A DNA stretch of 7,029 bases from contig CAZGSG010000313.1 in NCBI GenBank assembly GCA_964528095.1, forward strand, positions 1 to 7,029, in the 5' to 3' direction. A program made the position numbers and the translations under genes. Position 1 is the first letter of the stretch. Each line of letters begins with the position of its first letter. Shown piece after piece: positions 1-5,893 of this stretch. A model generated the notes under the pieces. The model had not been told where the DNA came from, did not search any database, and saw only the letters and a list, made by a program, of their open reading frames with translations. The stretch is from CAZGSG01 sp964528095 (GTDB lineage Bacteria; Bacteroidota; Bacteroidia; Chitinophagales; Chitinophagaceae).

Positions 1-1803
1 TGCAAGCAAATAAATAAGGGATGCGTTACCTTCCATCGTGGGCTCAGTTGTACTGTAATCGCCGTAATCATCATGATACACTACCAAATCACTTTGAAAA
101 GCCGCATATTCATCCGGCTCATTCAGGGTAATGCCGATCAGGCTTTTATAAATACTCCCATACACCGGGCCATCTACCAACCCGCCATCTATCGGGTATT
201 TTTTTATATGTGTAAATGCGGAATGCGGATCTACCGGTGTATCTCCCCAGGCTGGTAAACCATATACCATACTTGTACCCCAGGGATTACAACCAAAAAG
301 CCAGTCGAAATTGCCCTGCTCCAACTGATCAAATGTTCTTTCTCCGGTCAGTTCCCTGTACCAGTAGCATTGAATAGCAAAAGCAGTCGTCAGGTTATTG
401 CTGCACCAGATATAAGGCACCCCCCTGTAAAACGCGTTGGATGCTGCTTTATTCCATACTTTTTCTATACCCTGCTTATACCATTCTATCAACTGTCCGC
501 GCATAGCATTGTATTTTGAAAAATCCTTTTCAAGAATTTTTTTATCATTGAGTAAACGGGCCAGTTCGCGATGACCGGTATTTATAAACGGATACCATTG
601 GTAATGATTGGCTGTATCTTTTCCCAGCCAGGGTGTAATTTTTTCAGCCGATGCATTACTGAATGCCGAATCAATATAGGGCCAGGGAGATATCTTCAAC
701 TGGTTGGCAGTAGCGGCATAGGCCGCATGCTGTAGTTCCAGGTCATCTGTCCAGTTATCTTCTGCATAGATATAAGGAGATTTTACTGATACTGTTTGCG
801 ATACCCCTCGTTTTTTATAGGCATATCTCATTGCGCTCAATGCCCTGGACCAGATCTTCTTTTCATATTCTTTATCCTGCTCCGCGAAAAGCTGGGCGCC
901 CAGTGAAAATACACTGCTGAACTTTGCTGCCGATGAAGACGTGCCCGAAGTATTATTCATGAACTTTCCCCGTTGCTGGGTTTCTCCATTCAAAAAGTAT
1001 ACAGGGCGTTCATATCCTTTTCCATAAAAACTATCTTCCCCGGGGATCCGCATTCCCCGGTGGTCCCGGTCATCGGCAACCTGGTTGAACATCCGGTTCT
1101 CTTCCGGGTGCATTTTCAATAACCAGTCTATTCCCCATTTTGCCTCATCCAGTACATCTGCCATCCCGTTCTTTCCTTGCAGGCCGTTTGCTTTCTTTTC
1201 ATCACCGAATACCCCGGGAAAATCGCGATAAGCCATTAATAAATGATAGGTAGCATTTGCTGAAGTAGTTACATATTGCAGGTAATCACTGGCATCATGC
1301 CATCCACCTGTCGCATCGATATATGAGCTGTCGGTCAGTCCCCCTTCTTTTCCATACAATACATACCCATCATGTGTATGACAACTGTCTTTCAGATAAG
1401 GGTTATAACCACAGCGTTGCTGCCGCATGTAGCGCAAACAAAAATCTGCAGCACCTTTATACACATCATTCCCGATAGTAAATTCCGGGGACCTGGTATC
1501 ATTTGATTGCAGATAATACCTCCCTGCTATATTAAACTGTGAAAAATCCAGGCGATGGGTTTGTGCAAAAGGCCCATATGCGCCAAAAGAACGCCCCGCT
1601 TTTCCTGAAAAAACGATCTTTCCCGTTTTTGCATCTACCAGTTGCCAGCCACTTATCTCCGCTTTATTTTTACTGCACCATACCGCCACTTTACTACATG
1701 CAGGTGTATAGCCGAGTTGATTGATACGTATCCAGCTCAGCGGTTCTTTATTCTGCGAAATAGCTATTACAGGAAATAATAAGATCAGTATCCATTTTAT
1801 CAT
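1..1803 (-). CDS. Secreted glycoside hydrolase family 9 enzyme (cellulase-type fold), 3' end cut by window edge
   Basis: The minus strand reads open from an ATG at 1803 to the left edge, 601 codons without a stop; only the last few residues are missing. Residues 1-16 (MIKWILILLFPVIAIS) are a signal peptide, so the enzyme is exported. Residues about 22-105 (IRINQLGY onward) match the Ig-like CelD N-terminal domain. The rest is the (alpha/alpha)6 barrel: LRYMRQQRCG near 123-132, GGWHDASDY at 166-174 with the two Asp (170, 173) that activate water, and YHDDYGDYSTTEPTMEGNA at 576-594, where E587 aligns with the GH9 acid catalyst. GH9 enzymes invert the anomeric carbon while cutting beta-linked glucans or related polymers. 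The usual His-x-Arg of the other GH9 signature is replaced by PHSAF (526-530), so endo-cellulase specificity is uncertain; a xyloglucan, mixed-linkage glucan or glucosamine-type substrate is possible. Divergent from the FAH-family gene. Confidence 0.93.
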   Translation of the reverse strand, partial: MIKWILILLFPVIAISQNKEPLSWIRINQLGYTPACSKVAVWCSKNKAEISGWQLVDAKTGKIVFSGKAGRSFGAYGPFAQTHRLDFSQFNIAGRYYLQSNDTRSPEFTIGNDVYKGAADFCLRYMRQQRCGYNPYLKDSCHTHDGYVLYGKEGGLTDSSYIDATGGWHDASDYLQYVTTSANATYHLLMAYRDFPGVFGDEKKANGLQGKNGMADVLDEAKWGIDWLLKMHPEENRMFNQVADDRDHRGMRIPGEDSFYGKGYERPVYFLNGETQQRGKFMNNTSGTSSSAAKFSSVFSLGAQLFAEQDKEYEKKIWSRALSAMRYAYKKRGVSQTVSVKSPYIYAEDNWTDDLELQHAAYAATANQLKISPWPYIDSAFSNASAEKITPWLGKDTANHYQWYPFINTGHRELARLLNDKKILEKDFSKYNAMRGQLIEWYKQGIEKVWNKAASNAFYRGVPYIWCSNNLTTAFAIQCYWYRELTGERTFDQLEQGNFDWLFGCNPWGTSMVYGLPAWGDTPVDPHSAFTHIKKYPIDGGLVDGPVYGSIYKSLIGITLNEPDEYAAFQSDLVVYHDDYGDYSTTEPTMEGNASLIYLLA

Positions 1804-1826
1804 AGCATTAAGTTACAACAACCTTC

Positions 1827-1859
1827 CTAACTTAGCGGTTCCTTAATAATAAATTGCAA
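1827..1859 (-). promoter_or_regulatory. Candidate promoter in the 57-bp divergent gap (GH9 / FAH-family)
   Basis: The gap 1804-1860 must serve both divergent genes. CTAACTTAG at 1827-1835 is nearly self-complementary, giving TAACTTAG on the plus strand and TAAGTTAG on the minus strand. Both resemble the Bacteroidota -7 box TAnnTTTG with two substitutions or fewer. On the minus strand a TTG at 1859-1857 lies about 22 bp upstream, as a -33 element would. The start codons are 23 bp (minus) and 25 bp (plus) from the box. The match is weak and no plus-strand -33 element is clear. Confidence 0.25.
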
Positions 1860-1860
1860 G

Positions 1861-2868
1861 ATGAAACTGATCTCTTATGTAAAAGATGGCCATGAGCAAC
1901 TGGGTGTATTGATTAATGATATGGTATACGATATGGAAGTGCTGCATCCCGATCTGCCTGGCACCATGAATATGTTCCTTACTTACTGGGAAGACACTTA
2001 TCCTATTGCACTCGCAGGAGAATTATTATTAAAAGAAGGTACAAGAAGTAGTAATAAAGGCATGCCTGTAACAAGTCTGCAATTTTTATCGCCTGTGCCT
2101 TTTCCAAGCAGTTGCCGCGATGGTTATGCATTTCGCCAGCATGTTGCCGCTGCCAGGAGAAATCGTAAAGTGGACATGATCGCTGAATTTGATCAGTACC
2201 CTATTTTTTATTTTACCAATCATCATAGTATCGGCGGTCCCGGTGAAATAAAATGTATGCCCGATCATTTTGAGAAACTTGATTTTGAACTGGAAGTGGC
2301 TATCGTTATCTCCAGGCATGGCCGCAACATTAAAGCAAAAGAGGCTGATGAGTATATCGGCGGTCTTATGATCATGAACGACCTGAGCGCGAGGACCCTG
2401 CAGATGGAAGAGATGTTACTTAATCTCGGCCCTGCCAAAGGAAAAGATTTTTCTACTGTTCTCGGTCCTTTTCTGGTAACGCTGGATGAGCTGCAACAAT
2501 TTGAAATTCCTGCAAAAGAAAACCATACCGGCAAAAGCTGGAACCTCCGGATGAAATGTATGGTAAATGGCAAACAGGTAAGCGAGGGCAACGCGGGGGA
2601 TATGGACTGGACCTTTGCGGAGATCATTGAACGCGCATCTTATGGCGTAGACCTTTATCCAGGTGATGTAATCGGTAGCGGCACCGTTGGCACCGGCTGT
2701 TTTCTAGAGCTAAATGGCACCGGCAAATTGAATGATCCTAACTATAAAGAACAATGGCTGCAAGCCGGAGACCTGGTTGAAATGGAAGTGGATGGCCTGG
2801 GAACATTGTCCAACACGATCATCGCAGAAGATACGGACTGGAGTATTTTAAAGGAAAAGAAAATATAA
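1861..2868 (+). CDS. Fumarylacetoacetate hydrolase (FAH) family protein
   Basis: A 335-residue cytoplasmic metal-dependent enzyme of the FAH superfamily, which hydrolyses C-C bonds in 1,3-diketone acids. Aligning from memory to mammalian FAH, every key residue is present: metal ligands D87, E143, E145 (FELEV) and D174 (MNDLSAR); catalytic His H94 (FRQH, seven residues after D87 as in FAH D126/H133); K195 (GKDFST); T275 (GSGTVG); and E283 (FLEL, equivalent to FAH E364). This favours a true fumarylacetoacetate-type hydrolase over the decarboxylase or isomerase branches, which lack the His/Glu pair. It is about 80-90 residues shorter than animal FAH, as is common in bacterial forms. The likely reaction is fumarylacetoacetate to fumarate plus acetoacetate, the last step of tyrosine/homogentisate degradation; the exact substrate is inferred. 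No Shine-Dalgarno is visible before the ATG. It has no same-strand neighbour within 1 kb downstream. Confidence 0.9.
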   Translation: MKLISYVKDGHEQLGVLINDMVYDMEVLHPDLPGTMNMFLTYWEDTYPIALAGELLLKEGTRSSNKGMPVTSLQFLSPVPFPSSCRDGYAFRQHVAAARRNRKVDMIAEFDQYPIFYFTNHHSIGGPGEIKCMPDHFEKLDFELEVAIVISRHGRNIKAKEADEYIGGLMIMNDLSARTLQMEEMLLNLGPAKGKDFSTVLGPFLVTLDELQQFEIPAKENHTGKSWNLRMKCMVNGKQVSEGNAGDMDWTFAEIIERASYGVDLYPGDVIGSGTVGTGCFLELNGTGKLNDPNYKEQWLQAGDLVEMEVDGLGTLSNTIIAEDTDWSILKEKKI

Positions 2869-2918
2869 CCCCGCTAGATCTAACCTGTATTTATCGTTTG
2901 AAACAATTGTTTTTATAA

Positions 2919-3007
2919 ATAAAAAAGGCCGCCCGGCAGTTTTTATATCGAACATCACATGCACATGAGAAATCCAATAAGTATATAGCCGGGACAGCCT
3001 TCTTTAT
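2919..3007 (-). terminator. Long-loop inverted repeat, probable terminator of the DUF2807 gene
   Basis: Arms 2919-2937 (ATAAAAAAGGCCGCCCGGC) and 2988-3007 (GCCGGGACAGCCTTCTTTAT) pair along almost their full length, with a couple of mismatches and one bulged base, around a 50-nt loop. Read on the minus strand, the first arm begins 5 nt past the DUF2807 stop. The second arm ends GCCGGGCGGCC followed by six T, as in an intrinsic terminator. The loop holds an inner CATGTGCATG self-complementary segment and ATATA/TATAT stretches that could extend the stem. On the plus strand (after the FAH-family gene) the tail is only TTCTTTAT, so termination in that direction would be weaker. The loop is unusually large for a simple terminator. 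Confidence 0.6.
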
Positions 3008-3012
3008 GTTGA

Positions 3013-3729
3013 TCAGATTACTACTTTATTCATTCTACGGGGAGAAGCCGTACCCGTATTTTTTACTTTACCGAGGAAAGAGTCTTTTACTTTTAATTCT
3101 TTCGCGGCATTAACCTCTGCACTACCTACACCGGTATTTTCAATATCCATTTTTTGTACAACAAAACTGGCGGCATTAAAAGAACCAACGCCATTATTTC
3201 TTATCACCGCATTTTCTGCTTTTCCGTCAAGGTTCACATCACCTACACTTTTATTGGCTACATCCAGTTTCGCAGCGGTCAGTTTCAGGCTCACAGAACC
3301 TACACTTTTATTTTGTATGCTTATATCATCAAAACTGAGTTGTTGATCAGAAGAAACATTTCCAACAGTTTTCAGTTCCATGTTCTTCAACTTTTTGAAC
3401 GTGATATATATTTTCATAGTGGACTTTCCCTTGGTATTCAGGCTCACATCTTTTTTCATGGAAATGATCAGTTTTGATCCTTCATTCTTTACTTCAAAAA
3501 GAGGCTGAAAGTTCTCATCGGCTTCGATCCTTACACCTTCCTTGTTATTCTGGGATAGTATTACGCTGAAAAGACCGCTCACATCAAGCTGGTCAAATGA
3601 TTGAACATTTATTTCTTTGGTAACAATTTTACCGCTCGCTTCTATTTCTGTATTTGCCTTCTCCTGGGCGCGCACAGAAAAGGTTAAAATAGTCGCAGCC
3701 AGGGCTGTTAAACATAAGATCTTTCTCAT
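3013..3729 (-). CDS. Exported DUF2807 (head GIN domain) beta-repeat protein
   Basis: A 238-residue protein with a clear signal peptide (residues 1-22, MRKILCLTALAATILTFSVRAQ region, ending at an Ala-Gln cleavage site). It is therefore periplasmic or on the cell surface; no lipobox Cys is present. The segment from about 40 to 220 matches the DUF2807 'putative auto-transporter adhesin, head GIN' family: FDQLDVSGLFSVILSQ, then VRIEADENFQPLFEV, then KIYITFKKLKNMELKTVGNV. A V/L-G pair recurs at 122-123, 143-144, 162-163, 181-182, 201-202 and 219-220, spacing 18-21 residues, as expected for rungs of a right-handed parallel beta-helix. The C-terminus (RRMNKVVI) is short and basic. The biochemical role of the family is not established; adhesion is suggested only by its Pfam name. 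It is a single gene, convergent with the FAH-family gene and divergent from the flavin-reductase-like gene. Confidence 0.87.
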   Translation of the reverse strand: MRKILCLTALAATILTFSVRAQEKANTEIEASGKIVTKEINVQSFDQLDVSGLFSVILSQNNKEGVRIEADENFQPLFEVKNEGSKLIISMKKDVSLNTKGKSTMKIYITFKKLKNMELKTVGNVSSDQQLSFDDISIQNKSVGSVSLKLTAAKLDVANKSVGDVNLDGKAENAVIRNNGVGSFNAASFVVQKMDIENTGVGSAEVNAAKELKVKDSFLGKVKNTGTASPRRMNKVVI

Positions 3730-3766
3730 TACTGTTGATTTTAAGGTTTTAGAATTGTCCGTTAAG

Positions 3767-3805
3767 ACGAAATTCTTCGTAGAACGAATGTGGCCTTATT
3801 TTCGT
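3767..3805. promoter_or_regulatory. Four alternating ACGAA / TTCGT pentamers upstream of the DUF2807 gene
   Basis: ACGAA occurs at 3767-3771 and 3784-3788, and its complement TTCGT at 3776-3780 and 3801-3805. The first two form an inverted repeat with a 4-bp spacer; the last two form one with a 12-bp spacer. They lie 38-76 bp upstream of the DUF2807 start, where a promoter or operator is expected. A regulator site is possible; chance is not excluded. No convincing -7/-33 pair for the DUF2807 gene was found. Confidence 0.3.
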
Positions 3806-3845
3806 TACAAGTCCACCAAAATAATTATGAGTGGTAAATAAAAAG

Positions 3846-3878
3846 TTTGAATGGGTAGGCCGGCTTTACGGATATTTG
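3846..3878 (+). promoter_or_regulatory. Candidate Bacteroidota-type promoter for the flavin-reductase-like gene
   Basis: TTTG at 3846-3849 and GATATTTG at 3871-3878 are separated by 21 bp. This fits the TTTG / TAnnTTTG consensus, with one mismatch in the first base of the -7 box. The ATG is 19 bp downstream of the box, implying a very short leader. No Shine-Dalgarno is seen; the leader is A-rich. Confidence 0.45.
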
Positions 3879-3897
3879 CCCTCTCATAAAAACAGTC

Positions 3898-4794
3898 ATG
3901 ATACTTGACCTGGATGACCTTAGTTCTGTTGAAAAACAATATTATCTGCAGCATGTCATTGCCCCGCGCCCTATCTGTTTTGCCTCCACAATAGATAAGT
4001 CCGGCAATGTGAACCTCAGTCCTTTTAGTTTTTTCAACCTGTTTTCTTCCAATCCGCCAATACTCATCTTTTCTCCTTCCCGCCGGGTAAGAGATAATAC
4101 TACCAAGCATACGCTCGAAAATGTACAGGAAGTGCCCGAGGTGGTTATCAATATCGTTACTTATGATATGGTACACCAGGCCTCTTTATCGAGTTGTGAA
4201 TACCCGAAAGAGATCAACGAGTTTCTGAAAACGGGTTTTACTGAAGAGCCCGCCACCCTGGTAAGACCTCCGATGGTAAAAGAGAGCAAGGTAAAAATGG
4301 AATGTAAAGTTCTTGAAATAAAACCACTTGGTACTGAAGGCGGCGCAGGCAACCTGGTCATTTGCCAGGTAATGCGAATGCATATTGCCGATTCACTGTT
4401 TGATGATGCTGCCGATGGGCAGGGAAAGAAAAAACTGGACCAGCGTAAGATCAATCATGTGGCAAGGCTGGGAGGCGACTGGTATTGCCAGGTGAATGAG
4501 CAAAATCTCTTCATGCTGGAAAAACCAAATACAAAACTGGGTATTGGCATTGATGCATTACCAATTAATATTCGCAACAGTAAAATACTATCCGGTAATA
4601 ACCTGGGCCAGTTGGCCAATGTGCATGATATGCCGGTTGTTGAACCATCTTTTGATGATGATCACCTGAAACAGATCATCCTGTACTATAGCCTCAATCC
4701 GGAAGACATGGAAAAAGAACTGCATCTGTATGCCAGTAAATTACTTGAAAAAGGAAATGTGATGGCTGCCTGGCAGGTTTTACTTGCAGGCTAA
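3898..4794 (+). CDS. Flavin-reductase-like FMN-binding protein with C-terminal extension
   Basis: A 298-residue cytoplasmic protein with no signal or membrane segment. Residues about 15-210 form the flavin-reductase-like split-barrel domain: VIAPRPICFASTIDKSGNVN (20-39), SPFSFFNLFSSNPPILIFSP (41-60), the phosphate-contacting region RRVRDNTTKHTLENV (62-76), EVVINIVTYDM (81-91) and VKMECKVLEI (132-141). Members bind FMN and reduce it or use it to supply an oxygenase. Residues about 211-298 (LGIGIDALPINIR onward) are beyond the usual domain and end in an Asp- and Leu-rich, probably helical tail. Relatives in Bacteroidota are often found near homogentisate-pathway genes. The FAH-family gene 1 kb upstream agrees with this, but the DUF2807 gene lies between them on the other strand. 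The exact partner or substrate cannot be told from sequence. Confidence 0.88.
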   Translation: MILDLDDLSSVEKQYYLQHVIAPRPICFASTIDKSGNVNLSPFSFFNLFSSNPPILIFSPSRRVRDNTTKHTLENVQEVPEVVINIVTYDMVHQASLSSCEYPKEINEFLKTGFTEEPATLVRPPMVKESKVKMECKVLEIKPLGTEGGAGNLVICQVMRMHIADSLFDDAADGQGKKKLDQRKINHVARLGGDWYCQVNEQNLFMLEKPNTKLGIGIDALPINIRNSKILSGNNLGQLANVHDMPVVEPSFDDDHLKQIILYYSLNPEDMEKELHLYASKLLEKGNVMAAWQVLLAG

Positions 4795-4802
4795 CAATTT
4801 AA

Positions 4803-4846
4803 AAGTTCGGAGTTCATCGTTCTTCAAAACCATGAACCCTGAACTT
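4803..4846. repeat. Hairpin of tandem heptamers between convergent genes
   Basis: Arms AAGTTCGGAGTTCAT (4803-4817) and ATGAACCCTGAACTT (4832-4846) pair over 15 bp, with one G-U wobble and one mismatch, around a 14-nt loop. Each arm is itself two copies of a 7-mer (AGTTCnn twice; TGAACnn twice). It occupies most of the 62-bp gap between the convergent flavin-reductase-like and DUF4197 genes. A transcript from either side could form it, but no T-run follows on either strand, so it is not a classical intrinsic terminator. Confidence 0.55.
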
Positions 4847-4856
4847 CAAACGATGA

Positions 4857-5576
4857 TTATTTTCCTCCAAAAACCTTTTTCAACAAATCAGAAGCCTGGC
4901 CCATTGGATTAGCTCTTATATTGGCTTCTTCTTTCGCTACCTGGTCAAACAACGCGTCTACCGTTTTACCCACTACAAATGAAGTAAGATCGGGATCGAC
5001 TTTTTTGAATGTTGTAGGAAACTTATTATAGGTAGTCACGATATCGCCATAGTATTTTGTGGCGTCTACTTTTTCGAGTGAACTCTGCACCGAAGGAGTG
5101 AACGCGGCAATCAGCTTCTGCGAGGTCTTTTGTTTAAAGTACTGCGTAGCGGCATCTTTTCCTCCCGATACCAGCTTCAACGCGTCTGAGATCGTTATTT
5201 CTTTTATTGCATCGATAAAGATAGGTTTAGCAAAAGCTACCGCATCTTCAGCGCCGCGGTTAATAGCAAGAACAGCTTTATCTACCTGTGCGCCCATGCC
5301 TACAGCACGCAGTTTTGTTTCAATTTTTTTTGCGTCAGGTGGTAACAGTACTTTATATATCTCGCTGCCAAAAAATCCATCTGTTTTATTCAGGTTAAGC
5401 ACCGCGTTGGTGACACCCTGTGTAAGCGCTTCTTTGATTCCCTGGCCGGCTTCTCCTTCTGATACTCCAGATCCGGAAGATTTAGAAAGTATTTTCGGAA
5501 GCTTGATCTGCGCAAAAGAGATCGCCGGAATAAATACTGCGGCGAATAAAAATAAAAGTAAACGGTTCTTGATCAT
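4857..5576 (-). CDS. Exported DUF4197 family protein
   Basis: A 239-residue protein when started at the ATG at 5576. An in-frame ATG at 5633 is possible, but it would add 19 polar residues before the signal peptide and lies upstream of the best promoter candidate. Residues 1-23 from 5576 (MIKNRLLLFLFAAVF, then FAQ) are a signal peptide, so the protein is periplasmic or envelope-associated; there is no lipobox. The mature protein is mostly alpha-helical and matches DUF4197: GIKEALTQGVTNAVLNL (46-62), DGFFG and KVLLPP (66-80), LRAVGMGAQVDKAVLAINRGAE (89-110), AKPIFIDAIKEITISDA (116-132) and the signature GGKDAATQYFKQKT (138-151). The length is normal for the family. DUF4197 has no established function. 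The gene stands alone on its strand, convergent with the flavin-reductase-like gene. Confidence 0.88.
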   Translation of the reverse strand: MIKNRLLLFLFAAVFIPAISFAQIKLPKILSKSSGSGVSEGEAGQGIKEALTQGVTNAVLNLNKTDGFFGSEIYKVLLPPDAKKIETKLRAVGMGAQVDKAVLAINRGAEDAVAFAKPIFIDAIKEITISDALKLVSGGKDAATQYFKQKTSQKLIAAFTPSVQSSLEKVDATKYYGDIVTTYNKFPTTFKKVDPDLTSFVVGKTVDALFDQVAKEEANIRANPMGQASDLLKKVFGGK

Positions 5577-5600
5577 ATGATTTTGTTTAAAACGATCAGG

Positions 5601-5630
5601 CAAATTACCTGTCGGTAATTGATTATGCAA
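5601..5630 (-). promoter_or_regulatory. Candidate promoter with overlapping inverted repeat for the DUF4197 gene
   Basis: On the minus strand, TTG at 5630-5628 and TAATTTG at 5607-5601 are 20 bp apart, close to the Bacteroidota -33/-7 arrangement; the -7 box is one base shorter than TAnnTTTG. A perfect 7-bp inverted repeat, AATTACC-TGTC-GGTAATT (5603-5620), covers the -7 box and part of the spacer, where a repressor operator would sit. The start codon at 5576 is 24 bp downstream of the box, which supports that start over 5633. Confidence 0.5.
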
Positions 5631-5650
5631 CAATTAACCTCTTATTTGAC

Positions 5651-5709
5651 GATACTTTAAGGCTTTTCGTGTGCAGTATCGGAAAATTTTACTTTTAAAC
5701 AGTAAAATT
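5651..5709. repeat. Two consecutive perfect inverted repeats
   Basis: GATACT (5651-5656) pairs with AGTATC (5675-5680) across 18 nt. Four bases later AATTTTACT (5685-5693) pairs perfectly over 9 bp with AGTAAAATT (5701-5709) across a 7-nt loop. Both first arms end in ACT and run into a TTT(T)AA sequence, so the two units look related. They lie upstream of both divergent flanking genes. They could be DNA operators or leader hairpins; the A+T-rich second stem has no T-run after it and is a poor terminator. Confidence 0.45.
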
Positions 5710-5893
5710 ACTTACCTGGTTGAAAATATATCTAAAAAAACTACCTTAGGATGAGGCAAAATGAAGTGTTCACTTATTTCGCGATAGTCCTTGATAAGTT
5801 CCGGTGTCCTTCATAATAATGACAGGTAGTAGCAACCTATTTATTCTTTTATTACCAGCAAACAATACATTCCTTTTATCATAACCATTTATT

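Larger units (their letters stand above)
5577..5893. other. 317-bp intergenic region with inverted repeats
   Basis: No convincing gene lies here. Besides the DUF4197 promoter at its left end, it holds two back-to-back inverted repeats at 5651-5709. The right half (5710-5893) is A+T-rich and must contain the promoter of the small membrane-protein gene, but I see no good -33/-7 match there. A 21-codon ORF at 5751-5816 is not supported by any family feature. Confidence 0.6.

Noticed and set aside
2919..3007. MITE or IS remnant based on the long inverted repeats
   Set aside because: No target-site duplication and no transposase fragment; a minus-strand T-run at the end fits a terminator better. 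Kept only as a hypothesis in the findings.
5577..5633. Upstream in-frame ATG at 5633 as the start of the DUF4197 protein
   Set aside because: It would put a polar 19-residue stretch ahead of an otherwise ideal signal peptide and start inside or upstream of the candidate promoter; 5576 is preferred.
5751..5816. Short plus-strand ORF of 21 codons (ATGAGGCAAAAT start) in the intergenic region, preceded by TTAGG
   Set aside because: Too short, with no signal peptide, membrane segment or recognised motif; expected by chance in a region this long.
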